A stretch of DNA of 64,000 bases from CAVVEQ01 sp963806635 (GTDB lineage: Bacteria; Chloroflexota; Anaerolineae; Anaerolineales; Anaerolineaceae), in assembly GCA_963806635.1 (NCBI GenBank), contig CAWDZA010000024.1, forward strand, positions 76,809 through 140,808, written 5' to 3'. The translations under genes and the position numbers were made by a program. Within the stretch, counting starts at the first letter, position 1. The number at the start of each line of letters is the position of its first letter. Below are positions 33,945 through 43,441 of this stretch, one piece after another. Below the pieces are notes generated by a model. It made no database searches. It was not told the DNA's origin and was given only the letters and a program-made list of their open reading frames with translations.

Positions 33945-35657
33945 TTAAAAACCCAGGGCCTTCAAGTTTTCTTCTGGACTTTTCTTCTCCGCTTCCTTCC
34001 CCAGCAGTTCCTTCCAGAACTCATCATCATAGCGCCGGGTTCGCAGCAGGATCGGCATGGGAACACCCCAGCCCAGCATCAGCACTTCCTCCTTGGGCTG
34101 CAGGTGCGCCAGCATCCCGCGCAGCGCGTCCCTGCCCGCCAGGCCGCTCAGCACGGCGTGGATATCATCTTCATCGCCCAGCCAGCCGGAGATGCGTGTG
34201 CCAAGCTGCGACATGACCTCATCATAAATTTGTGATGGGCGTTGATCGATCACCAGCAGGGTGACGTAATACTTACGCATTTCGCGTGCGATGGTGCTGA
34301 AAGTGGTCTGGGAAGCCATCTCACGGTTCAGCAGTTTATGGGCTTCCTCCACCACCACCACAAGCTGGCGGGGCTCCTTTACTTTTCCCGGATTGCTGCG
34401 GAACTCATTTACCCGTTTTTCCCAGGTTTCGCGGATACGGCGGGTGAGGATGTTGGTCACCAGCAAATAATCCAGGTCACTTTCGTGCTTGCCGAATGAA
34501 AAGACGATGTGCTTTCCGGCAGAGAGATCAGCGATGATGGTTTGCAGCGCGTTTTCCATCTGACCGGAGACCACATAAGGCAGGTTGAAAACCCGGCTGA
34601 GTTTAGAGCGCAGGCCTTCCGCCGCGGCCACATTCACCCCGTTCTGGTTCGCCCAGTAGGCTACGCTATCCGCCGCCGGAACCTTTTTCCCGTTTTCATC
34701 CTCCACCACCGCGCCCACTTTCATCTGGCTGAATTCGTGGAACCAGCTCTTTCTAAAGGATTGCTGCAACGCCTCCAGGGTGGTGGGGGTGGTCTCTCGC
34801 AGGTTCAATGTCCGGCTGAGCAATTCGATATCCTCAGGCGTGATATCCTCTTCGCCAATTTCAAGATAGAAATCGGGGTTTTGTCCCCTTACAGTGTTAT
34901 CCCTCCCCAGACCGACGATTCGCACCCTGGCGCCGAATTTGTTGCGCAGACCAGCAACTTTTGTATTGGTATCCGAGGCAGTATCATCCCAGCCGTATTC
35001 GTTGTGCATGTCGAAGATCAGCGTGGAAGCCAGGTCGTTGTGGATCAGGCCTGCCAGGACAATGCGGGTCAGAAAGGATTTCCCCGAACCGGTAGCGCCA
35101 AAGATACCCGCCGAGCGCTGGATCATCTTCTTCAGGTTGACGCAGACTGCCAGGTCCTGTTCGCGGGTTGTGCCCACAACAAAGTTGCCCTCCACCCCCG
35201 GGGCGCCAAAGATCTGGGCGATATCGCTGGAGCGGGCCAGGCGCGCTGTGGCATGGTGGGAGGGAATGGTTTTAACCGGCAGCACTTTCTCGTCACCTCC
35301 CAGGTGAGCATTCGCCCACTCCATGTAGGCGGGGGAACCCGGCTCCGGCCCGGTTTCCATCATCAGCGCAGGCAGCATCTCAAGCGTGGTGTAGAGTGTC
35401 TGCCCGTGCAGGAGTTTTGCGAGCTCTGCGGGAAGTCTCTCCTCGCTTTGCTCATCGGCAAAACGCGGGTCCGTGGCGCCCAAGGCCAGGTCCGTCACCA
35501 GGCCATAAAAGGACCAGCCTCCGCTTTCCACCACCACGAACGCCCCCTCCTGCACTTCCTGCGGATCCACCGTCAGGCGCACCCGCAGACTCTCACGCAA
35601 ACCCCCGCCGACAATATAGCCGATATTCTTTCCCTCCATCCCAGGATTCTCAGTCAT
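33945..35657 (-). CDS. herA: HerA-like hexameric DNA translocase
   Basis: 570 residues from the ATG at 35657, which has an ideal GGAGGAAAC upstream. The N-terminal HAS-barrel (GYIVGGGLRESLRVRLTVDPQEVQEGAFV) is followed by an FtsK/HerA ATPase: Walker A SAGIFGATGSGKSFLTRIVL, Walker B-like LVVVVEEAHKLLN and an arginine-rich C-terminus (QRPSQIYDEVMSQLGTRI). HerA is a ring translocase that works with the NurA nuclease in DNA end processing, and HerA proteins also appear in defence systems. The upstream gene overlaps it by 8 bases, and nurA heads the operon. Confidence 0.92.
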   Translation of the reverse strand: MTENPGMEGKNIGYIVGGGLRESLRVRLTVDPQEVQEGAFVVVESGGWSFYGLVTDLALGATDPRFADEQSEERLPAELAKLLHGQTLYTTLEMLPALMMETGPEPGSPAYMEWANAHLGGDEKVLPVKTIPSHHATARLARSSDIAQIFGAPGVEGNFVVGTTREQDLAVCVNLKKMIQRSAGIFGATGSGKSFLTRIVLAGLIHNDLASTLIFDMHNEYGWDDTASDTNTKVAGLRNKFGARVRIVGLGRDNTVRGQNPDFYLEIGEEDITPEDIELLSRTLNLRETTPTTLEALQQSFRKSWFHEFSQMKVGAVVEDENGKKVPAADSVAYWANQNGVNVAAAEGLRSKLSRVFNLPYVVSGQMENALQTIIADLSAGKHIVFSFGKHESDLDYLLVTNILTRRIRETWEKRVNEFRSNPGKVKEPRQLVVVVEEAHKLLNREMASQTTFSTIAREMRKYYVTLLVIDQRPSQIYDEVMSQLGTRISGWLGDEDDIHAVLSGLAGRDALRGMLAHLQPKEEVLMLGWGVPMPILLRTRRYDDEFWKELLGKEAEKKSPEENLKALGF

Positions 35658-36279
35658 TGTTTCCTCCCTGCCGGTAGAGATGGGTATCGGCAAGCGACCC
35701 CAGCACGGTGTTCAGTGTGGCGTAATCATCGCGGAGCAGGGTGATCAATTCGCGCGTGGCTGCCTCCACCCAGTCGCCGTTGCCATTCTTATTCTGGATA
35801 GCGCCAGCCTGCCGCAGGTGGGCAGCCAGGATCTCCGCCACAGGCAGATCCACTGCCCGCAGGATGTGACGCAGGTATCCCAGCCTGCCTACACTGGTAA
35901 ATCCGCCGATCTCCCGGTCGCCGCAGGGATAAATCGCCAGAAGCGAAAGCGGCGGGCGGGGCGGCAGCAGGTGGGAATAGGAACCTTCCCGCTCAAAACC
36001 GATGAACAATACACTGATCTCCACCGGCACATTGCGGTTAAGGCGGTTATCCTCGATCACCTCGCTGGAAATATTTTCCGCGGTCACAAGCTGTCGCACC
36101 AGGCCGTCATCATCGATATGAATATCGATGATCAACCCGAAGATCTTGCTGCCATCATCCAGCGGGATGCTGACCATTCCACCGAATTCTGGCGCATCCA
36201 ATTGCGAAACCCGACAGCCCACCACGCAGCCCGTGATGCTGGATCGCAACGCCCTTCCGATTTCAATCCCTGCCATCAT
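35650..36279 (-). CDS. HAS-barrel-like protein between nurA and herA
   Basis: 209 residues. The N-terminal half is beta-rich and resembles the HAS-barrel of HerA without the ATPase: GCVVGCRVSQLDAPEFGGMVSIPL, then IFGLIIDIHIDDDGLVRQLV, then RNVPVEISVLFIGFE. The C-terminal half is helical. It overlaps nurA by 4 bases and herA by 8, so the three are translationally coupled. It probably joins or regulates the NurA-HerA complex; this is inference. I know no named family for it. Confidence 0.7.
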   Translation of the reverse strand: MMAGIEIGRALRSSITGCVVGCRVSQLDAPEFGGMVSIPLDDGSKIFGLIIDIHIDDDGLVRQLVTAENISSEVIEDNRLNRNVPVEISVLFIGFEREGSYSHLLPPRPPLSLLAIYPCGDREIGGFTSVGRLGYLRHILRAVDLPVAEILAAHLRQAGAIQNKNGNGDWVEAATRELITLLRDDYATLNTVLGSLADTHLYRQGGNND

Positions 36280-37430
36280 TCATACCTCGCTTTTCCCGCC
36301 AGATCCTTCATGAATTGTTTGGAAGATCGTATCCCCGGATCCACCCCATTACGGCGTAATTCAATATCGATCATCGCCCCGATCTGCTCCCGCTCTGCCA
36401 GACCCACCACAGCGATCTCGTGCGCCCGGTGGAGGATATAAGGATACGGCACACTGCCTGTCATCCGGCATTGAAAGAGCAGTGTGGCGTGCAGCGTGTT
36501 AACCAAATCTCGATCATCTGCAACCCAGGCAGGGATCTCCACCCTTGCTAGTTGGGGTAAATTTTCAAATCCGACATTGAGGTAAAAGAAATGCAGCCGC
36601 AGCGGACCGTTGAATTGTTCGCTGGAGCTGGATTCAATGCCAAAGACAACCGAGCGCATCCCCGGCTTTAGACGCCCGTTCAGCAGCATGGCATCCGTCA
36701 CCCCGCCCAGCGGACGCTCGCGCGCTCGCTGCAGCATATCCTCCTCGCTCCCGTCCATCAGTTCCAGCATGCGCACCAGCAGATCCGCGCGGGGCTTATC
36801 CACATAGCCGGCAACGATCGTTTTCAATTCCGCCAGAGCTCTCAACGAAGCCAGATAATCGTCAAAGCGCCGGTTGAACTCCGCATCCTGTCTCGGTTCG
36901 CGGTAAATATCCAGCATTCCATCCGTCAACGCCACCGCCGAACCGCTCCCCTCTTTCGCCAGATCCACCAGCAGTTTCCGCTCGCTCACATCGCGCATCA
37001 GAGCGATCATTTCTTCGCTTTTGCCTTCGATATCCTCAAAATAGAGCAGGTGGGATTGAACGAATTCCCGCGGTAGTTCTTCCGTGGCCATCCGGAGAGC
37101 GCCGCAGTTGACCACCCCGAAATCCGCGGCTTCATGCCGGCTGGGGTTGATCTGCGAGCCATCAGCGGCCAGGGTCACCTCTGCATGGGAGCAATCCGGT
37201 TCCGAAATTGAATCCAGGATCGGCTCGGAGGAAGGAAAAGCGCAGCGAAGTTTTTTATCCTCCGCGGCGGCTTTTTGAACCCTTTCCCGGACCTCCTCCG
37301 ACCGATCTCCGAGAGATTCAAAAACCTCCAGCGCATTTTGCAGCAGCGTTCTGGAGCGTTGCATCTGCTCCGGGGCTTGCCTGCCCATCTCGACTGCCTG
37401 GTTGCGAATTTGCTGAAAATCTACCGGCAT
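36276..37430 (-). CDS. nurA: NurA-domain nuclease
   Basis: 384 residues. The NurA domain starts at ..VTLAADGSQINPSRHE (the first catalytic Asp is in AADGS). It continues with VALTDGMLDIY, the GYVDKPRADLLVRML block and the late HRAHEIAVVGLAEREQI. NurA is a Mn-dependent 5'-3' exonuclease and endonuclease that resects DNA ends together with HerA. An N-terminal helical stretch of about 90 residues precedes the nuclease. The start has GAGGGGTC upstream and a TATAAT-like box further up. First gene of nurA-HAS-herA. Confidence 0.9.
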   Translation of the reverse strand: MPVDFQQIRNQAVEMGRQAPEQMQRSRTLLQNALEVFESLGDRSEEVRERVQKAAAEDKKLRCAFPSSEPILDSISEPDCSHAEVTLAADGSQINPSRHEAADFGVVNCGALRMATEELPREFVQSHLLYFEDIEGKSEEMIALMRDVSERKLLVDLAKEGSGSAVALTDGMLDIYREPRQDAEFNRRFDDYLASLRALAELKTIVAGYVDKPRADLLVRMLELMDGSEEDMLQRARERPLGGVTDAMLLNGRLKPGMRSVVFGIESSSSEQFNGPLRLHFFYLNVGFENLPQLARVEIPAWVADDRDLVNTLHATLLFQCRMTGSVPYPYILHRAHEIAVVGLAEREQIGAMIDIELRRNGVDPGIRSSKQFMKDLAGKARYE

Positions 37431-37539
37431 GACCCCTCATTCATTTGGAACATTTGTTTGATTATATTCATTTCAATTTGCTGGTGCAAGCCACTCCAAA
37501 TTAATTGGGTGATTAATGGGTATCGCCCTGTAGTTTTGA

Positions 37540-37545
37540 TATAAT
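37540..37545 (+). promoter_or_regulatory. -10 box of mntP
   Basis: TATAAT 22 bases before the TTG start, with only a weak TGGGTA-like -35 at 17-bp spacing. I looked for a yybP-ykoY (Mn) riboswitch in 37431-37566 and saw none; the space is too short. Confidence 0.45.
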
Positions 37546-37566
37546 CCCTCGACCGCTAGGAGCCCT

Positions 37567-38121
37567 TTGGACACACTGACAGTATTCTTTATCGCGGTTG
37601 GCCTGGCCATGGATACCCTGGCTGTCAACCTGGGGGTTGGCACCCAGGCGGGCATCAGCCGGCGCTCCATTTTTCGGCTGGCATTCCATTTTGGTATTTT
37701 CCAGGGATTGATGACCCTCATCGGCTGGGCTGCCGGCAGCTTCATAGCCCGCTACATCACCAATTTTGACCATTGGGTCATTTTCGGGCTGCTGCTCTGG
37801 ATCGGCATCCGCATGATCCGCAGCGGGTTGGGGAAAACCGAGGAAACCCTTTTGCCCGATCCTTCGCGCGGCAAATACCTGATAATGCTTTCCCTGGCCA
37901 CCAGCCTGGATGCGCTGGCAGTCGGTATAGGCTTCTCACTGATGCAGGGCAATATCCTCACCGCCAGTCTGATCATTGGTCTGGTAAGCTTCCTGCTTTC
38001 CCTGGCTGGTGGATTCCTGGGAAAAACCCTGGGAACAGCCTTTGGAAAAAAGATGGAGGTATTAGGCGGTTCCATCCTCATCTCGATCGGCATTCGTATC
38101 CTCATCTCCCACCTTACATAA
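37567..38121 (+). CDS. mntP: Manganese efflux pump MntP
   Basis: 184 residues with six transmembrane helices. It exports Mn(II). The two internally repeated halves each carry the conserved Asp motif: GLAMDTLAVNLGVG (helix 1) and ATSLDALAVGIGFS (helix 4). The TTG start follows TAGGAGCCCT, and no ATG lies nearby in frame upstream of the first helix. Monocistronic between nurA (divergent) and a YerB-like lipoprotein. Confidence 0.93.
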   Translation: MDTLTVFFIAVGLAMDTLAVNLGVGTQAGISRRSIFRLAFHFGIFQGLMTLIGWAAGSFIARYITNFDHWVIFGLLLWIGIRMIRSGLGKTEETLLPDPSRGKYLIMLSLATSLDALAVGIGFSLMQGNILTASLIIGLVSFLLSLAGGFLGKTLGTAFGKKMEVLGGSILISIGIRILISHLT

Positions 38122-38221
38122 CCCTACGCGCGCCTGACATTTTTGATAGGGAATCGTAGGGAAATAATCTCCCATTTATCGCTATGATTAGATTGAAATC
38201 ATTCTCTTATAGGGACAAATC

Positions 38222-39418
38222 ATGAAAAGAATCATTCCATTATTTGCTGTAATCTGCCTTCTCATCGGCGCCTTAAACGCACCATTTACGATTGCAGCCG
38301 CAGAAGCCAAGTCGCCTTCTGGATCAGAGAATCCCACTCCCACTCCTGTACCTCCGGTTCCTGGCTCGCAGACTCTCAATCCCCTCACCGGTCTGCCAGT
38401 GGATAATCCCGACTGCCTTAATAATCCCCCCGCGGTCATCTCGATAACCAACTTCCCTGCCTCCGCCCGCCCCCAGGCTGGGTTGGATTACTCCAACGTG
38501 GTGGTGGAAGCCTACATCGGCGAGGGAATGACCCGCTTCCTGGCAGTTTTCTACTGCGATTACCCCAAGCACCCTGAAGAGATCTCCAATCAACCCGGCG
38601 CATCCAAACCCGGGTCCGATGGGCAGATCGGCCCCATCCGCTCCGGCAGAATCTGGTATGAGGATGTCCGCAAGCTCTATAACGGCTTCATCGTCATGGC
38701 CTCGGCTTGGAAGGGTGTGGCTGCGCAGCTCAGCCAGTATTCAAACGTTTTCGGTTCGGATGATAACAACGTCAACAGTGCCATGGTGGATGTGACGAAA
38801 CTCAACGAGATTTCCAAAGCCACTGCCAAAAAGCTGGGCGCCTTCCAGCTCACCGGCAATACCTTCGCCGTGAATCCGCCCGATGGCGGAAAGCCTGCCG
38901 AAAGCCTGTGGGTGCGCTATTCCATGCTCAACCAGGTGATGTGGAAATATGATTCCGAAACAGGCGCTTATAACCGCTATAACAACGATACCAAGGAAGG
39001 CACAAAATTCGAGATCGCCAGCGACCGCCTGACTGGCAATCCGCTGACCTATGAGAATGTGATCGTCATGTTTGCCGATCATCACGCCAAAGCAGATACC
39101 CTGATCGACATCGATTACCTTAGCATGAAGCGCCCTGCCCTGCTCTTCCGCGATGGCAAGATGTACGAGATCGACTGGACAACGGTGAACGGGGATTATG
39201 AAAAATCCACCGGCAAGCTGCGCCCGCCCCGCTTTGTGGATAAATCCGGCAATCCGGTTGCGCTTAAACCCGGCCAGACCTGGCTGATGGTTGTGCCCAC
39301 CTATACTCCTTACTATGAGACCCTGGATTCCTGGAACATCATCCAGATGCTGAACACCAAGCAGCCCGGATCCGGGCACTGGGCGGTGGTCTTCTATACG
39401 CCAAAAATCGAAAAGTAA
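38222..39418 (+). CDS. DUF3048 (YerB-like) secreted protein
   Basis: 398 residues. The signal peptide (MKRIIPLFAVICLLIGALNAPFTIAAAEA) is probably cleaved by signal peptidase I, as no lipobox Cys follows; a Pro/Thr linker comes next. The DUF3048 domain is recognised by NPLTGLPVD, RPQAGLDYSNVVVEAYIGEGMTRFLAVF, IGPIRSGRIWYEDV and YDSETGAYNRYNND, and the C-terminal part by PGQTWLMVVPT. The function of YerB proteins is unknown. AGGGAC precedes the ATG. Ends in a strong terminator. Confidence 0.9.
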   Translation: MKRIIPLFAVICLLIGALNAPFTIAAAEAKSPSGSENPTPTPVPPVPGSQTLNPLTGLPVDNPDCLNNPPAVISITNFPASARPQAGLDYSNVVVEAYIGEGMTRFLAVFYCDYPKHPEEISNQPGASKPGSDGQIGPIRSGRIWYEDVRKLYNGFIVMASAWKGVAAQLSQYSNVFGSDDNNVNSAMVDVTKLNEISKATAKKLGAFQLTGNTFAVNPPDGGKPAESLWVRYSMLNQVMWKYDSETGAYNRYNNDTKEGTKFEIASDRLTGNPLTYENVIVMFADHHAKADTLIDIDYLSMKRPALLFRDGKMYEIDWTTVNGDYEKSTGKLRPPRFVDKSGNPVALKPGQTWLMVVPTYTPYYETLDSWNIIQMLNTKQPGSGHWAVVFYTPKIEK

Positions 39419-39436
39419 CCAAATTTAATATGAACG

Positions 39437-39466
39437 AAAAGCCGCTCCCTTCGGAGCGGCTTTTTT
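39437..39466. terminator. Bidirectional terminator
   Basis: AAAAGCCGCTCC pairs with GGAGCGGCTTTT around CTTC, with a six-T run on the plus strand. It separates the convergent yerB-like and endonuclease III genes and overlaps the latter's stop codon. Confidence 0.9.
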
Positions 39467-40164
39467 ATGGTTGGTTTTGATAAAATTCACAATATTTGCT
39501 CACCGGGCAGTTGGGACAATCCGGTTTCCGTGGATGGCAGGTTTCCCTCCCCAGCCGGATCAGGTTCAGGTGGGCGGGTCCATAAATTGAGGGGTCAAAA
39601 GCTTTTTCCAGCCACTGGTGCGCGGCTTCACGACTCATTTTCGCAGGCCGCAGGCCCAACCTGCCTGTCACCCGATAAATATGGGTATCCACCGGAAACG
39701 CATCCTGCGCCAGAGAAAACTGCATCACAATGGCTGCCGTTTTTGGCCCCACCCCATTGAATTTCAGCAGCCAGGCGCGTGCTTCCTCCGGGGGGTAAAT
39801 CCTTCAGGAAACCCAAATCCAAATTACCTCTTTCCTCTGTTATCTGTTTCAGAATGGCTTGAATCCGCGGGCCTTTCTTGGGCGCCAACCCCGCCGGGCG
39901 GATGGCATCGATCACCTCGCCCTCCGGGGCGTCTCTGACTTGCTCCCATAACGGAAACCTGGACCGCAGCGCCTGGTAGGCGCGGTCGCGGTTGCGGTCA
40001 TTTGTGTTTTGGGAAAGAATGGTGTTTACCAGTTCGTCCAGAGGTTCTGTGGCAGCCCCCCAGCTGGGGATTCCATAAGTCGCCGCCAAAGAAGCGTTCA
40101 CTTTGGCGGCCAACAGAATGATGGGTTTGCCTGGTTGGAAATCCGGTTTTTGGCTCGGGGACAT
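39465..40164 (-). CDS. nth: Endonuclease III-like DNA glycosylase, one homopolymer frameshift
   Basis: A base-excision-repair glycosylase of the HhH-GPD family. It shows DELVNTILSQNTNDRNRDRAY, the hairpin FNGVGPKTAA with the catalytic Lys, FPVDTHIYRV with the catalytic Asp, and the 4Fe-4S motif C-x6-C-x2-C-x5-C (CHPRKPDCPNCPVSKYC). The frame breaks in a G6 run on the plus strand (39790-39795). Removing one base joins LKDLPPEEARAWLLKF, giving about 232 residues. The start overlaps the stop of the upstream MBL-fold gene by one base. Confidence 0.88.
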
Positions 40165-41021
40165 TATTCCTGTGGATGGCCACCCGCTGGCGAATAGTGC
40201 CGCAGGTAGACCTGCTGCAATCCCCAGCGCAACCGGTTGGTGAAGAGTTTCTCCTTGCCGGGGGGCACATGGAACGATTTCATTAACGAATGGGCAAGTT
40301 TATCGAATTCCCCCGGCTCGACGGTATGCCCAACCAGTTTGTGCAGTGCTTCATCTGCTTTTTCCAGGAACTTGATCTGCGCCTTCACCTTGTCCTGCTG
40401 GATGATCCCTCCCCGGCCGCTGATGAGGATGCGGTTCTTATACGCTGCCGAAGTGAGCTCATGCAGGCTTTCCATCCATGCAGGCAGGTCCCCCCCAGCC
40501 AGGAAAGGCGGCTGATCTACAACCACCGCATCCCCCAGAAAAACAACACCTTCTTTTTGAATGCTCACCCAGATGGCGCCGCTGGCACTGGCTGGTCGGG
40601 ATTCCAACAGGATCTCGTTTTCATCGGAATGGATCTGCAGGCTCTGGCTGAAGGTGATTTCAGGCGGGATCCAACGTACGCTGGAGAGGTTGTCGTACTG
40701 CTCCCATTCGGAACCAGTCTCGGAAGCCTGCGGTTTGAAGGATACCGGTCGTGAGCGGAAGATATCGATGGCCTTTTCCTGGGTGATCACGGTGCAATCC
40801 ATCGAGCGGATGCCCAACGTGCGGTCAAGGTGTGTATCCAGGCTGATGAGCCAGCGCTCCGGTCCGCTGCGCAGTGAGAGCAGCGCCGAACGCCAGGAGC
40901 GGGTATCTTCGGGACGCAGCGGCGCGTCGATCAGGATCATACCGTGCGACCAGGTCATCCCTGCCACTGTCACTCCGGCATAGGATGTTTCTAAAAAGAA
41001 CTTGGGTGCTAATTCCTGCAT
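40164..41021 (-). CDS. MBL-fold protein with degenerate metal site
   Basis: 285 residues with the metallo-beta-lactamase fold order: GMTWSHGMILIDAPLRPED, then WLISLDTHLDRTLG in the place of HxHxDH, and EGVVFLGDAVVVDQPPF near residue 165. The usual HxHxDH is reduced to THLDR, so the dinuclear metal site may be incomplete or altered. The C-terminal 100 residues are helical. The gene overlaps nth by one base. The function is unknown. Confidence 0.7.
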   Translation of the reverse strand: MQELAPKFFLETSYAGVTVAGMTWSHGMILIDAPLRPEDTRSWRSALLSLRSGPERWLISLDTHLDRTLGIRSMDCTVITQEKAIDIFRSRPVSFKPQASETGSEWEQYDNLSSVRWIPPEITFSQSLQIHSDENEILLESRPASASGAIWVSIQKEGVVFLGDAVVVDQPPFLAGGDLPAWMESLHELTSAAYKNRILISGRGGIIQQDKVKAQIKFLEKADEALHKLVGHTVEPGEFDKLAHSLMKSFHVPPGKEKLFTNRLRWGLQQVYLRHYSPAGGHPQE

Positions 41022-41037
41022 TTATTCTCCTATGATC

Positions 41038-42612
41038 TCAGTACTGGGATTCCAGTTTTACCGGCAGGGTGAAGATGAACTTGCTTCCCTGCCCGGCATC
41101 GCTCTCCACCCAGATCTTACCGCCGTGGGCGTTGACCGCAAGTCGGCAAAACGCCAGGCCGAGCCCAACCCCCTTGGGGGCATTTTCGTATTTAATCCGT
41201 GTGAACTTCTGGAAGATGGCTTCTTTGAATTCCTCCGGGATACCCGGCCCGCTATCAGTTACCCAGACGGTCAGACCTTCCTCACGCATCCCTGCGCCGA
41301 TCTCGATGGCGCCGTTGATGGGGGTGAACTTGACCGCGTTTTCCAGCAGGTTGATCACCACCCTGCGGATCATATCCACATCCACAAAAACGGTGGGCAG
41401 CCCGGGTTGGATCTCGCGGGTGATGGTCTGCATCTTAGGCTGAGAGCTGGGCAGGATTACCTCCACCGAATCTTCGATGATTTCGGAAATATCGGCGGTC
41501 TTGCGGTTGGTGATGGCCTGTCCATTTTCCAAACGGTTTATATCCAGCAACGAGCTGATCAGGCGCTGCATGCGTTCAGTGGAGCGGTTAATGATCTCGA
41601 AGATCGTGCGCATGGATTCGGTGGTCTCGATAGGCAGCATGCGCTGGAGGATATCCAGGCTGGAGATGATGTTTGCCAGTGGGGCACGCAGGTCGTGATA
41701 GATCGTCGCGGTAAGATCCTCGCGCAGGGAATCCAGCTCCTTGCGCTCGCGGATATCGCGCAGGATCCACTGCAGGGAATCCACTCCCTGGAATTCGATC
41801 TTGTGGACGTGAACTTCCACCGGAATGCGCACCCCCGAGCGTGAGATCAACTCGGACTCATAAGTGACCGGTTGGTTCTTCTTAAGCAGGCGCATATAAT
41901 TGCGCCCTTCTTCAGGGTTAAGACTATGCATCGTTAAAAAGTTCTGGGTAAGCAATTGCTCATTGCTGTACCCACTGGAAAGGCTGGCCTGCCGGTTGGC
42001 CTCCAGGATCGTTCCGGTCCACGAGGTGATCAGAATGGGATAAACGCTATCCTCGAAAAGCTGGTAATAGCGGTTGTGGGCGATCTGGATGGATTCATAA
42101 TACTGGGCGTTGCGTATGGCCATTGCCGCCTGGTCAGCGATGGCTTGCAGTAATGCCAGGTTTTCTTCAATAAAATAACCCGGAGATGGGTGCACCATTG
42201 TGAGCACACCCACCAGGCGTTCGCGGGTCATCAGTGGCACACAAATGGCTGATTTTGCCCCACTGCGTTCCACCGAATCGTCCGGACGGCGAACCCAGCG
42301 CTCGTCCGCGCTGGTGTCATCGATCAAAACCGCCTGCTTGTGGGTCAGCACCCATCCAGCCAGCCCGCGGGTGAGGGTATCTTTGAGCTGATCGATGGTG
42401 TATTCATGGATCACGTCGTTGTAGATCACTGCGGCGGTCACCGGGTTCTGGTTCTCGTCCAGGACGATCAGCGTGCCCCGTTCGGCGCCGACGTTATCGA
42501 TGGAAAGCATCAATACCCGATCGAGCACCGTGCCCAGATCAAGTGAAGTGACCAACTGCCGGCTGATGCTCAGCAGCAATTCAAGGGATGCTTTGGTTCT
42601 ATCCAGTACCAT
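41038..42612 (-). CDS. Cytoplasmic GAF-PAS sensor histidine kinase
   Basis: 524 residues with no transmembrane segment. GAF is at about 20-170, PAS with PAC at about 180-295, the HisKA H-box ATIYHDLRAPLANI at about 305, and an HATPase domain with N-box NLLENAVKFTP and G boxes VTDSGPGIP and GVGLGLAFC. It should autophosphorylate on the His. No response regulator is adjacent, so it is an orphan kinase. GGGAGTGG precedes the start. Confidence 0.92.
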   Translation of the reverse strand: MVLDRTKASLELLLSISRQLVTSLDLGTVLDRVLMLSIDNVGAERGTLIVLDENQNPVTAAVIYNDVIHEYTIDQLKDTLTRGLAGWVLTHKQAVLIDDTSADERWVRRPDDSVERSGAKSAICVPLMTRERLVGVLTMVHPSPGYFIEENLALLQAIADQAAMAIRNAQYYESIQIAHNRYYQLFEDSVYPILITSWTGTILEANRQASLSSGYSNEQLLTQNFLTMHSLNPEEGRNYMRLLKKNQPVTYESELISRSGVRIPVEVHVHKIEFQGVDSLQWILRDIRERKELDSLREDLTATIYHDLRAPLANIISSLDILQRMLPIETTESMRTIFEIINRSTERMQRLISSLLDINRLENGQAITNRKTADISEIIEDSVEVILPSSQPKMQTITREIQPGLPTVFVDVDMIRRVVINLLENAVKFTPINGAIEIGAGMREEGLTVWVTDSGPGIPEEFKEAIFQKFTRIKYENAPKGVGLGLAFCRLAVNAHGGKIWVESDAGQGSKFIFTLPVKLESQY

Positions 42613-42733
42613 GATTTTTCCACTCCCGGTGAGCAGACGATCATCACCCGAATGTAACTTCCTTCACCAGAGAGCAAGAAAAGTATAGCATATTTGCTTT
42701 TTTGAGGGGTTTTATGCAGAGTCTTCCCCGAAA

Positions 42734-43441
42734 TCAGGAGCCTATCGGGCATAAAGGTATGCCGCCAGATGCAGTTGCGGCGTTCAGGGGTATCCCGAAA
42801 TAAGCGGAAGGGTCAATCGTGTTCTGGATGCGGAGCTCGTTCATGAATTTTCCCTGACCATCATCCCGAACGATGGAAAAATGCAGGTGCACCCCCACCG
42901 GGTTTCCGGAAGTACCGGAGTAATTTCCCTGGTACCCCAGAAGAGTGCCCTCTTTCACCGGAATCTCGCTGACCCCCGGGGGGAAATCGGCAGAAACATA
43001 GGAATCTCCATCCGGATTGGCCATGTGGGTGTAATAGAGCCAAATCTGACGGTCAGGTTGCAACGGATCCTCCGGGATGCGCATGATCACGGTCGATTTC
43101 CAGTCTGGCAGGCGGGTCAGGTAACCATCATAAGCTGCGTAGACCGGCGTTGAACCAGGTTGTGTCCCGCCGAAAATATCGATCCCCTGGTGGCGGTGTC
43201 CCGGACGGAAAGAGTCGTCCCATAAAAAGCCGATGAAGCCGTTCGTGGGGTAAAGAAATGGCGCTTTCCCACAGCGATCAAGTGCCTTGATGGACCAATC
43301 CTGGTGTCCCTGCGGATTACGGATCCACTCCATCACATTCAGGCTGCGGCGGATTCCAGCTGGTTTTCGCTGAAATAGATAAAAAAGACCCCCGCCAATC
43401 ACCACCCCTGCCACAAGGATCAGGAACAAGCCTTTGCGCAT
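42734..43441 (-). CDS. M23-family peptidase, membrane-anchored
   Basis: 235 residues. An N-terminal transmembrane segment (about 5-23) is followed by an M23/LytM-type domain: RHQGIDIFGG (HxxxD zinc ligands), YYTHMANPDG and VHLHFSIV (HxH). Such enzymes cut peptidoglycan cross-links or act as amidase activators. All zinc ligands are present, so it is likely active outside the membrane. Its ATG overlaps the miaB stop (TGATG), so it is co-translated with miaB. Confidence 0.88.
   Translation of the reverse strand: MRKGLFLILVAGVVIGGGLFYLFQRKPAGIRRSLNVMEWIRNPQGHQDWSIKALDRCGKAPFLYPTNGFIGFLWDDSFRPGHRHQGIDIFGGTQPGSTPVYAAYDGYLTRLPDWKSTVIMRIPEDPLQPDRQIWLYYTHMANPDGDSYVSADFPPGVSEIPVKEGTLLGYQGNYSGTSGNPVGVHLHFSIVRDDGQGKFMNELRIQNTIDPSAYFGIPLNAATASGGIPLCPIGS

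Noticed and set aside
37431..37566. Manganese (yybP-ykoY) riboswitch before mntP
   Set aside because: Only about 20 bases lie between the likely -10 box and the start, and no matching conserved loops are seen.
41002..41844. Plus-strand frame opposite the histidine kinase
   Set aside because: Antisense shadow of a well-conserved kinase domain.
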